From Bacteroidota bacterium (GTDB taxonomy: Bacteria; Bacteroidota; Bacteroidia; Chitinophagales; Chitinophagaceae), in assembly GCA_028877045.1 (NCBI GenBank), contig JAGWPQ010000144.1, positions 1 through 6,931 on the forward strand: a stretch of 6,931 nucleotides of DNA. The letters run 5' to 3'. Shown here piece after piece: positions 1-5,251 of this stretch. Every line of letters starts with the position of its first letter. The stretch's first letter is position 1. Below the pieces are notes generated by a model, which saw only the letters and a list, made by a program, of their open reading frames with translations, searched no databases and was not told the DNA's origin. Position numbers and translations under genes: made by a program.

Positions 1-724
1 CCGAATCGGGCAGGTTATCAATTAATGTCCGGAAAAGATTGCGTTCATGCTTAATGGTTTCCTGCGCTTTTTTTATTTCAGTGCTATCACGAAATATTGC
101 AAAAGTCCCAACCACCATGTCGTTCTCGAACTGAGGGGCAGCGGTAATTAAAATATTTTTCTTAGTCCCATCCTTCAAAACTATTTCGCTTTCATATTCA
201 GTTGCCTTGCCTGCTAATCTTTCTTTTGTTTGAGTTAAAATAAAATCAAAACTTTCTTTGGTAAAAAACTTATCGAGCCTTACCCCATTCAATTCTCCTT
301 TACCAACTCCGAATATTTTTTCGGTCGCAGCATTTGCAAAAACAAATCGTTCGTTCGTATCTGCTATACCAACTCCTTCACCAATATTTTCAATCACATA
401 ACTGTAATTTGCTTCTTTCAGTTTATGTGCTGCCATACTTTTTTTCAGAGGCAGATATAAGAATATATAAATAACAGGAAAAATCAGAATGGAAAGAATT
501 GATGAATCTATTAATGCTTCGGTCCAATCAGAAAAAGTTGGCAAATATCTTAATAACAACATGATCGATGTTTCACCAATAAAAATAGAAGCCGCTATCA
601 GAAGAAATATATTTTTTTCTGTTTCAATAAAACGTTCAATCTTAATTAATAGTTTTTTGTACATCGAAGTTTTCGATAACCGGTAGTGCAAATCTTTTCC
701 AAAATTGTCTGATTTTATTTTCAT
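1..724 (-). CDS. Membrane-anchored PAS-domain sensor protein, probable histidine kinase (N-terminal part, cut by window edge)
   Basis: The frame runs without a stop from an ATG at 724-722 to the left edge, giving 241 residues that begin MKIKSDNFGKDLHYRL. Two hydrophobic stretches, about residues 39-60 and 70-91, look like a transmembrane hairpin with the rest cytoplasmic. Residues about 104-214 form a PAS domain: it opens with YSYVIENIGEGVGIADTNER, continues with VFANAATEKIFG, and ends in a PAC-like stretch (VVGTFAIFRDSTEIKKAQ). A second PAS domain starts at about 227 (RNLFRTLIDNLPDS) and is cut off. PAS domains sense small molecules, redox state or light, and this layout is typical of Bacteroidota hybrid or plain histidine kinases. 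The kinase core would lie to the left of the window, so the output could instead be a diguanylate cyclase or other effector. A second ATG at codon 21 is a possible alternative start. Upstream lies a 177-bp gap without a convincing promoter. Confidence 0.85.
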   Translation of the reverse strand, partial: MKIKSDNFGKDLHYRLSKTSMYKKLLIKIERFIETEKNIFLLIAASIFIGETSIMLLLRYLPTFSDWTEALIDSSILSILIFPVIYIFLYLPLKKSMAAHKLKEANYSYVIENIGEGVGIADTNERFVFANAATEKIFGVGKGELNGVRLDKFFTKESFDFILTQTKERLAGKATEYESEIVLKDGTKKNILITAAPQFENDMVVGTFAIFRDSTEIKKAQETIKHERNLFRTLIDNLPDS

Positions 725-901
725 AAGATTCGCAGGGGGTTAATTATTATTTTAAAAGTAGAATGGATTTTATATTTTAATTGTAAAGAATCATACGCAA
801 TGATTGTAGTCATAAACATTACATCAATAAATTACCGTTCAACTTTATAGTAAAATAATCAATTTTACAGTAGCTCTTTTAATTTTTTTTTCAGGAAATA
901 T

Positions 902-1507
902 TTAATTGCCCGGCGAGTTATCTTTCCATCCCCACAAATGCAGGCAGGCATAGGTTCTGAAGGGAATCCATTTCGCCGATATCTTCAGCATTTTTTCTTT
1001 CAATATCTTTTTATCGGCTTCATTTAATTTATAAATTTTGATCATGGCTTGTCTGATTCCCAGATCATCCACAGCAAAAACATCTTCTCTACCCAGGCTA
1101 AACATCAATAACATTTCTACTGTCCATCTGCCCACTCCTTTTATTTGTGTAAGCAATTCGATGATTTCTTCATTTTGCATTTTCAATAACATTTTGTCGT
1201 TTATTTTATTTTCTATGCAGAACGCTGCTACGTTTTTTACATACCCAACTTTTGCATTCGATAATCCGATAGCCCGCAATTCTTCGAATGAAGAATCTAA
1301 TACCTGCTGCGGTTTTGGTTCCTTACTATTGTATAATTTGAGGAAGCGATGAAAAATAACGCTGGCAACTTTTGTATTTAATTGCTGGCTCATGATACTT
1401 GCCATTAACCGCAACGGGATATTTTGCCGCAATTTCAGTTCGTGCAATTCATCGCCGATGATTTTTGCCAGCTTTTTATCTTTTTGTAAATGTTCAATGT
1501 AACTCAT
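902..1507 (-). CDS. DNA-3-methyladenine glycosylase, AlkA/MAG type (HhH-GPD superfamily)
   Basis: This 201-residue protein should excise alkylated purines such as 3-methyladenine from DNA, the first step of base excision repair. The helix-hairpin-helix is at residues 120-131 (TQIKGVGRWTVE). It is followed by the glycine/proline-rich loop with the catalytic aspartate, VDDLGIRQAM, in which D148 aligns with Asp238 of E. coli AlkA. W180 with the KWIPFRTYACLHLW segment is the usual C-terminal block of the family. The protein is shorter than E. coli AlkA (about 280 residues) because it lacks the N-terminal beta domain, as in many bacterial members. The catalytic half looks complete. Its start codon lies 27 bases from that of mnmD on the other strand, so its promoter probably overlaps mnmD coding sequence. 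No Ada-type regulator is visible nearby. Confidence 0.93.
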   Translation of the reverse strand: MSYIEHLQKDKKLAKIIGDELHELKLRQNIPLRLMASIMSQQLNTKVASVIFHRFLKLYNSKEPKPQQVLDSSFEELRAIGLSNAKVGYVKNVAAFCIENKINDKMLLKMQNEEIIELLTQIKGVGRWTVEMLLMFSLGREDVFAVDDLGIRQAMIKIYKLNEADKKILKEKMLKISAKWIPFRTYACLHLWGWKDNSPGN

Positions 1508-1534
1508 AAGCCCAAGTTAATTAATTTAGAGCTG

Positions 1535-2176
1535 ATGCAAAAACAAGTGATACAAACCGGCGATGGAAGCAACAGCATTTTTATTCCTGAAATGAATGTT
1601 GCCTATCACAGCATTCATGGTGCTGTGCAGGAAAGCAATCATGTTTTTATTGAAGCCGGTTTAAAACCATTGCTGCATCAACATCAAACAATCAAGATTT
1701 TTGAAATGGGTTTTGGTACAGGACTGAATGCATTGCTTAGTTTGCAAACTGCTGTGCTGCATCAACAAAAAATAGATTATACAACCGTTGAATTATTTCC
1801 GCTGACACCTGAAGAAGTAGTCGAATTAAATTATACTGATGAAAATTTTGTACAACTTCACCGATGCGATTGGGAAAAAGATATGGTGTTGAATGATCGC
1901 TTCAGTATTCATAAAACAAACCAATCGCTCATCAATTATTCGACCGATAAAAAATTTAATCTGGTTTATTTCGATGCATTCGATCCCAACACACAACCCG
2001 AATTATGGACGAAGGAAATTTTCGAAAAATTATTTTTGATGATGGAGCCTAACGGGATCTTGGTTACTTATTCAAGCAAAGGAATTGTTCGAAGAGCCAT
2101 GCTGGAAGCTGGTTTCAGTGTAGAAAAAATTCCTGGGCCGCCGCATAAAAGAGAAATGATACGGGCAAGAAGATGA
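1535..2176 (+). CDS. mnmD: tRNA (5-methylaminomethyl-2-thiouridine)(34)-methyltransferase MnmD
   Basis: MnmD uses S-adenosylmethionine to methylate the 5-aminomethyl group of uridine 34 in tRNAs, the last step of mnm5(s2)U wobble modification. In enterobacteria this activity is the N-terminal half of the bifunctional MnmC; here it stands alone (213 residues). Visible signatures are the N-terminal YHSIHGAVQESNHVFIEAGL block (residues 24-43), the SAM-binding loop FEMGFGTGLNALL (56-68), an acidic residue E86 after strand 2, the FDAFDPNTQPELWT motif (146-159), and the C-terminal YSSKGIVRRAML and GPPHKREM blocks (179-190, 201-208). An upstream in-frame ATG at 1490 would add 15 residues and overlap the glycosylase start by 18 bases. 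I prefer 1535 because family members begin a few residues before the TGDGS motif. The FAD oxidase half of MnmC is absent. Confidence 0.95.
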   Translation: MQKQVIQTGDGSNSIFIPEMNVAYHSIHGAVQESNHVFIEAGLKPLLHQHQTIKIFEMGFGTGLNALLSLQTAVLHQQKIDYTTVELFPLTPEEVVELNYTDENFVQLHRCDWEKDMVLNDRFSIHKTNQSLINYSTDKKFNLVYFDAFDPNTQPELWTKEIFEKLFLMMEPNGILVTYSSKGIVRRAMLEAGFSVEKIPGPPHKREMIRARR

Positions 2177-2190
2177 CTGAAAACAGGTTT

Positions 2191-2218
2191 ACCATGATCC
2201 ATCACCCATGAACTATGA
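2191..2218 (+). repeat. Degenerate 7-bp tandem repeat array (four units)
   Basis: Four consecutive heptamers with the pattern ACCATGA fill 2191-2218. The first is exact, the third is CCCATGA, and the second and fourth differ at two positions or fewer. The 12-mer CCCATGAACTAT (2205-2216) is identical to one at 5153-5164 in the M23/alaS intergenic region, and the units preceding it also match in order, so the two arrays are copies of one dispersed element. The array sits between the mnmD stop and the DUF4440 start. Confidence 0.75.
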
Positions 2219-2256
2219 CCCAAAATTTACTTAGCTTCAACATTAAATCATTCACC

Positions 2257-2682
2257 ATGAAATATTTTCTTCTGTTTCTATTTTTCGTTGCAATTAATTC
2301 ATCGGTTTTCTCGCAGGATAAAAACGAAAAAGCCATCCGCAAAATTTTAGAAGATCAAAATGCTGCATGGAACAAAGGCAATTTAGATTCATTCATGATC
2401 GGTTATTGGCAAAATGATAGTTTGATGTTTATTGGTAAAAGCGGACCAACTTACGGTTACAATAAAACATTGGAGAATTATAAAAAGGGTTATCCCGATA
2501 CGGCACACATGGGCAAGTTTACTTCCACCATCATCAGCATAAAAAAATTATCGAACGATTATTATTTTGTTCTCGGCAAATGGTTTTTAAAACGAACCGT
2601 TGGAGATGCAGGGGGGCATTATACTTTGCTCTTCAGGAAAATTAATGGCCAGTGGAAAATTATTGTTGATCACAGTTCTTGA
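2257..2682 (+). CDS. Secreted DUF4440 / SnoaL-like (NTF2-fold) protein
   Basis: This 141-residue protein has a signal peptide (residues 1-19, MKYFLLFLFFVAINSSVFS, hydrophobic core then a small-residue cleavage site) and a mature NTF2-like cone domain. Recognisable family features are the first helix with DQNAAWNKGNLDSFM (33-47), YWQNDSLMFIG (50-60), the GYNKTLENYKKGYP segment (67-80), GKWFLKRTVGD (107-117) and the final strand GHYTLLFRKINGQWKIIVDH (120-139), which ends in the usual Asp-His. This matches the YybH/DUF4440 group common in Bacteroidota. The fold binds small ligands or acts as an enzyme in some relatives, but no specific activity can be read here. An ATG at 2215 would add 14 residues ahead of the signal peptide and lies inside the heptamer array, so I reject it. 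No separate promoter is evident; read-through from mnmD is possible. Confidence 0.88.
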   Translation: MKYFLLFLFFVAINSSVFSQDKNEKAIRKILEDQNAAWNKGNLDSFMIGYWQNDSLMFIGKSGPTYGYNKTLENYKKGYPDTAHMGKFTSTIISIKKLSNDYYFVLGKWFLKRTVGDAGGHYTLLFRKINGQWKIIVDHSS

Positions 2683-2718
2683 CGATTCAACACATTAATA
2701 TTTCTTTAAATCGTTTTT
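2682..2718 (+). terminator. Possible weak intrinsic terminator after the DUF4440 gene
   Basis: ACGATT (2682-2687) and AATCGT (2709-2714) are perfect inverted repeats, and the second arm runs into TTTTT (2714-2718). The loop is 21 nt and the stem only 6 bp, so folding would be weak. The position, directly at the stop codon of the DUF4440 gene, is right for a terminator. Confidence 0.3.
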
Positions 2719-2726
2719 ACTTCATC

Positions 2727-2734
2727 TAACTTTA
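2727..2734 (+). promoter_or_regulatory. Possible Bacteroidota -7 element for the SPFH gene
   Basis: TAACTTTA matches seven of eight positions of the Bacteroidota -7 consensus TAnnTTTG and lies 22 bases before the ATG of the SPFH gene. No TTG is seen at the usual -33 distance, so this is a weak candidate. Confidence 0.25.
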
Positions 2735-2756
2735 CACCACACCTAAACTATATTTT

Positions 2757-3665
2757 ATGATACTCATCATTCTCGGCATACTCATTTTTGTTGCCGCCTT
2801 CTCTGTAAAAACCATGAACCCTCCTTTATCGCATTACTCCGGTACTGTCAGAACTATTGGATTAGTTGTAATTGCGCTGGGCATTCTTACTTCCTGCATC
2901 AAACAAATCGATCCGGGACAAATTGGTGTAAAAACCTTATTTGGTAAAGTACAGGATGATGTTTTGACAAGCGGTTTAAATTTTATCAATCCTTTGGTTG
3001 AAGTAAAAACCATCGATATAAAAACACAGAATTATACCATGAGCGGCGTGCACAACGAAGGTGATGTTGCCGGCGATGATGCGATCCATGTTTTAACCGC
3101 CGATGGTTTGGAAGTAGTGATAGACCTCACTGTTTTATACCATGTTCAACCAACAGAAGCACCAAAAATTGTGAGAGAAATTGGATTGGATTTTAAAAAT
3201 GTTATTGTGCGTCCCGTAACACGTACCAAGATCAGGGATAATGCTGTGTATTATACTGCCGTTGATTTATACTCGACGAAGAGAGATGAATTTCAGGCAA
3301 GAATTGTAAAAAGCATTGAAAACAATTTGAAAGAACGCGGATTAATTTTAGAACAATTATTGGTACGCAACATTACGTTGCCTTCAACAGTAAAAGCATC
3401 TATCGAAGAAAAAATCAAAGCAGAGCAGGATGCGCAAAAAATGGAATTTGTTTTGCAAAAAGAAAAACAGGAAGCCGAACGTAAACGTGTGGAAGCTCAG
3501 GGTATTGCCGATTACCAGAAGATCATCAGTTCCGGCTTAGGCGATAAACAATTGCAATACGAAAATTTGCAGGTGATGAAAGGATTGATCACTTCACCCA
3601 ATGCAAAAGTTATTATCATGGGTGGAAATAAAAGCCCGGTAATATTGGATACTAAAGGAAATTAA
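2757..3665 (+). CDS. Prohibitin-like SPFH/band-7 domain membrane protein
   Basis: This 302-residue protein starts with two hydrophobic segments (about residues 1-16 and 33-47), followed by an SPFH/PHB domain. The domain opens with IDPGQIGVKTLFGKV (51-65), continues with GLNFINPLVEVKTIDIKTQNY (73-93), has the strand EVVIDLTVLYHV (119-130), and ends with the ERGLILEQLLVRNITLPSTV block (193-212). Residues about 215-250 are charged and heptad-like (EEKIKAEQDAQKMEFVLQKE onward), the coiled coil through which such proteins form rings. Residues 265-290 carry the QLQYENLQVMKGL and VIIMGG segments typical of prohibitin tails. SPFH proteins build membrane-bound oligomers that organise microdomains or regulate membrane proteases such as FtsH; no protease partner is adjacent here. 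LTSC at 44-47 resembles a lipobox, but it follows an earlier hydrophobic segment, so I do not call a lipoprotein. Confidence 0.92.
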   Translation: MILIILGILIFVAAFSVKTMNPPLSHYSGTVRTIGLVVIALGILTSCIKQIDPGQIGVKTLFGKVQDDVLTSGLNFINPLVEVKTIDIKTQNYTMSGVHNEGDVAGDDAIHVLTADGLEVVIDLTVLYHVQPTEAPKIVREIGLDFKNVIVRPVTRTKIRDNAVYYTAVDLYSTKRDEFQARIVKSIENNLKERGLILEQLLVRNITLPSTVKASIEEKIKAEQDAQKMEFVLQKEKQEAERKRVEAQGIADYQKIISSGLGDKQLQYENLQVMKGLITSPNAKVIIMGGNKSPVILDTKGN

Positions 3666-3669
3666 ATTT

Positions 3670-3840
3670 ATTACACGAATTGTGTTTTATTCTTTAATAT
3701 TCTTAAAAATAATATAAACAGAAACGTTTGTCAGACTTGTCGAAGTTGATTTGTCAAAAATAAAAACATTTCGGAAAGCTGAATATTGACCAACAATCTT
3801 TACTTTCTTAATTCGTGTAATTCGCAAAAATTCGTGTAAT
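3670..3840. repeat. 12-bp repeat AATTCGTGTAAT: two direct copies and one inverted copy
   Basis: AATTCGTGTAAT occurs exactly at 3810-3821 and 3829-3840, and its reverse complement ATTACACGAATT at 3670-3681. All three lie in the 177-bp convergent gap between the SPFH gene and the small membrane protein gene, the outer two within 5 bases of each stop codon. The inverted copies could pair across about 130-150 nt. ACAC-GAATT-GTGT followed by a T-rich run at 3673-3692 is a feeble terminator-like hairpin for the plus-strand gene. Confidence 0.7.
3727..3746. repeat. Shortened copy of a probable Bacteroidota intergenic repeat
   Basis: On the minus strand this reads CTTCGACAAG directly joined to TCTGACA. 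From memory, many Bacteroidota genomes carry an intergenic element with these two blocks separated by CTCAG, so this would be a copy lacking 5 bases. The core ACTT-GTCG-AAGT (3735-3746) still forms a small hairpin. The palindrome AAACGTTT (3722-3729) overlaps its edge, and TTTGTCA is repeated at 3750-3756. Confidence 0.4.
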
Positions 3841-3842
3841 AA

Positions 3843-4073
3843 TTATTCGGGAATATTCAAGGGTTTCTTCCATAACCTTATCATCAGCCAAATAAAAATG
3901 ATGGTACTTATTAATAACCACAGGTAAAAAATAATATTGCCTGCGGTTATTTTTTGTTCAACAAAAGCATAACCAAATTGTATTCCGGCAGTGGTATTAC
4001 TAATTAACCACACCACAATAATTGAAATACTGTTGACTATCCGTATTAAATATGCTCTTACTTCAGGTTCCAA
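3843..4073 (-). CDS. Small two-helix membrane protein, conserved hypothetical type
   Basis: This 76-residue protein has two hydrophobic segments, about residues 13-36 and 48-66, ending in a basic, proline-containing tail (RLWKKPLNIPE). It resembles small uncharacterised membrane proteins that I recall from Chitinophagaceae with an N-terminal PEVRAYLIRI-like segment, but I cannot assign a function. The only plausible start is TTG at 4073-4071: an in-frame TAA lies four codons upstream, and no ATG or GTG precedes the conserved-looking PEVRAYL stretch. The next in-frame ATG would cut into the second helix. It lies 22 bases after the M23 peptidase stop on the same strand, so co-transcription with the peptidase is likely. 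It could be a small accessory membrane protein, but that is only inference from position. Confidence 0.65.
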   Translation of the reverse strand: MEPEVRAYLIRIVNSISIIVVWLISNTTAGIQFGYAFVEQKITAGNIIFYLWLLISTIIFIWLMIRLWKKPLNIPE

Positions 4074-4095
4074 ATAAAAATATTAAAAGAGATTA

Positions 4096-5073
4096 TTAAT
4101 CTAAACTCTGGTTTGCTGTTGCCGCGAGTTTTAATATCCTGTCGAATTGTGCCGGTGTCAGATCGTTATAAAAATAATAGATCGGATCAACAGGAACCCC
4201 GTTTTTGTGCACTTCATAATGACAATGTGCACCTGTACTTTTTCCTGTGTTGCCAACATACCCGATCACTTCACCACGTTTAACACTTTGTCCCACTTTC
4301 GATTTTACACGATACATGTGGCCATACAATGTTTGATAACCATAGCCGTGATTGATCACCACATCATTTCCAAAACCACCGCTGCTGTATCCTGCTTCTT
4401 TTACAGTACCATCGGCAGTTGCATAAATGGGCGTACCAACAGGTGCAGTAAAATCGAGGCCTGCATGAAACCTGCGCACTTTATATATCGGATCGATACG
4501 GTTACCAAAACCGCTTGCAATACGCGTTAAATTTTTATTGCTTACCGGTTGAATGGCCGGGATAGCCAATAATAATTTTTCTTTATGCTTCACCATATCA
4601 TCAACATCATCAAAACTCTTTGACTGATATGCGACACGCAACGATAAATTATTTAACTGCTCACCCATACTGTGCACCAATTCATCTTCACTCATACTTT
4701 GCACCAGCGTAACTTCTTTTTTTATTTCACTATCTTTTATACGGGCACTGTCGGGCACAGGTGCTGCTTCAAATATGGAACGATAAACAGAATTATCTCT
4801 GTTTTCCAGTTCGCTCATCTGCAATTCCAACTGTTTTATTCTTTCCTGAAATACGGAATAGTTTTCTCTCATCGCATCATTTTCCTGACGCAATAATTTT
4901 TCTTTCGGGCTGTCAACATATCTGAAAACGATCAACACAATAATTAATCCTGTAACGATCGATGCGGCAATGAATCCAAAAAATTGCAATATCCTTACAC
5001 GCAGCGGGGTTTCCAGCTTTTCATATCGAAGCGAATGCGTATTATAATAATATTTTATTTTTTTCAATGCCAT
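4096..5073 (-). CDS. Membrane-anchored M23 (LytM-type) peptidoglycan endopeptidase
   Basis: This 325-residue protein has a short basic cytoplasmic tail, one transmembrane helix (about 31-52), a coiled coil (about 55-92, FQERIKQLELQMSELENRDN) and a C-terminal peptidase domain (about 183-300) that would face the periplasm. The M23 zinc site is complete: H203 and D207 in RFHAGLDF, H252 in LYGHMY, and H283/H285 in GAHCHYEV. The preceding ASGFGNRIDPIYK and the GTPIYATADGTV block are standard for the family. Such enzymes cleave peptide cross-links in peptidoglycan during growth or division; the intact zinc ligands argue for activity, unlike degenerate EnvC/NlpD-type activators. The gene diverges from alaS, an arrangement I recall from other Bacteroidota. 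A good promoter match lies at 5203-5231, which would give a leader of about 120 nt containing both heptamer arrays. Confidence 0.94.
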   Translation of the reverse strand: MALKKIKYYYNTHSLRYEKLETPLRVRILQFFGFIAASIVTGLIIVLIVFRYVDSPKEKLLRQENDAMRENYSVFQERIKQLELQMSELENRDNSVYRSIFEAAPVPDSARIKDSEIKKEVTLVQSMSEDELVHSMGEQLNNLSLRVAYQSKSFDDVDDMVKHKEKLLLAIPAIQPVSNKNLTRIASGFGNRIDPIYKVRRFHAGLDFTAPVGTPIYATADGTVKEAGYSSGGFGNDVVINHGYGYQTLYGHMYRVKSKVGQSVKRGEVIGYVGNTGKSTGAHCHYEVHKNGVPVDPIYYFYNDLTPAQFDRILKLAATANQSLD

Positions 5074-5085
5074 TATTATAAGTAG

Positions 5086-5127
5086 TTCATAGGTTATGGT
5101 TCATAGATCATGGTTCACAGGCAATAG
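5086..5127 (-). repeat. Degenerate 7-bp tandem repeat array, left arm (about six units)
   Basis: Heptamers start at 5086, 5093, 5100, 5107, 5114 and, weakly, 5121. TTCATAG occurs exactly at 5086-5092 and 5100-5106, and ATCATGG and TTCACAG are variants. Read on the minus strand the units are of the ACCATGA type, so this arm is the reverse-complement counterpart of the array at 5139-5166. Confidence 0.75.
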
Positions 5128-5138
5128 TTAAAGGTTGT

Positions 5139-5166
5139 ACCATGAACCATGACCCATGAACTATTT
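5139..5166 (+). repeat. Degenerate 7-bp tandem repeat array, right arm (four units)
   Basis: ACCATGA is exact at 5139-5145 and 5146-5152, followed by CCCATGA (5153-5159) and a diverged unit. The array closely copies the one at 2191-2218, with two mismatches over the first 26 bases. It is inverted relative to the arm at 5086-5127, and the two could fold into an imperfect stem of about 26 bp. Confidence 0.78.
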
Positions 5167-5176
5167 CCCTTTCCCT

Positions 5177-5184
5177 TACCTTTG
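5177..5184 (+). promoter_or_regulatory. Candidate -7 promoter element for alaS
   Basis: TACCTTTG is an exact match to the Bacteroidota -7 consensus TAnnTTTG, 67 bases before the alaS start. No TTG lies 17-23 bases upstream; that space is occupied by the last heptamers of the right-hand array, so the -33 part is missing or replaced. Confidence 0.4.
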
Positions 5185-5202
5185 ATGCCTTAATTTAGCC
5201 AG

Positions 5203-5231
5203 CAAATATAACCGTAATCAACACTAACAAA
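5203..5231 (-). promoter_or_regulatory. Candidate promoter for the M23 peptidase gene (-33 TTTG, -7 TATATTTG)
   Basis: On the minus strand, TTTG (5231-5228) is followed after 17 bases by TATATTTG (5210-5203), an exact match to TAnnTTTG. The spacing fits the range reported for Bacteroidota sigma-A promoters (TTG, 17-23 bases, TAnnTTTG). Transcription would begin near 5196. Confidence 0.55.
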
Positions 5232-5251
5232 TAGTAAAATTTGGATTTAAT

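Noticed and set aside
489..686. Plus-strand open frame of 65 codons
   Set aside because: It lies antisense to the transmembrane part of the PAS sensor, whose translation is clearly a real protein.
789..805. Perfect 6-bp inverted repeat AATCAT/ATGATT with a 5-nt loop in the gap between the PAS sensor and the glycosylase gene
   Set aside because: Short dyads are expected by chance in AT-rich DNA. It has no T-run and no promoter next to it, so it is neither a terminator nor a supported operator. The rest of 725-901 shows nothing I can name.
1038..1352. Plus-strand open frame of 104 codons
   Set aside because: It is antisense to the glycosylase gene, and its translation has no recognisable motif.
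2757..3665. Lipoprotein call for the SPFH protein from LTSC at residues 44-47
   Set aside because: A first hydrophobic segment and a polar loop precede it, which does not fit a signal peptide ending in a lipobox at a normal distance.
4147..4530. Plus-strand open frame of 127 codons, and a second at 4672-4896
   Set aside because: Both are antisense to the M23 peptidase, rich in Cys, His, Ile and Phe as expected of reverse-strand shadows.
5086..5166. CRISPR array
   Set aside because: The repeat unit is 7 bp with no spacers between units, there are no cas genes, and the units are degenerate.
5086..5166. Insertion sequence remnant or attachment site, because of the inverted repeats
   Set aside because: No transposase or integrase fragment, no target duplication, and the internal 7-bp periodicity explains the inverted repeats better.
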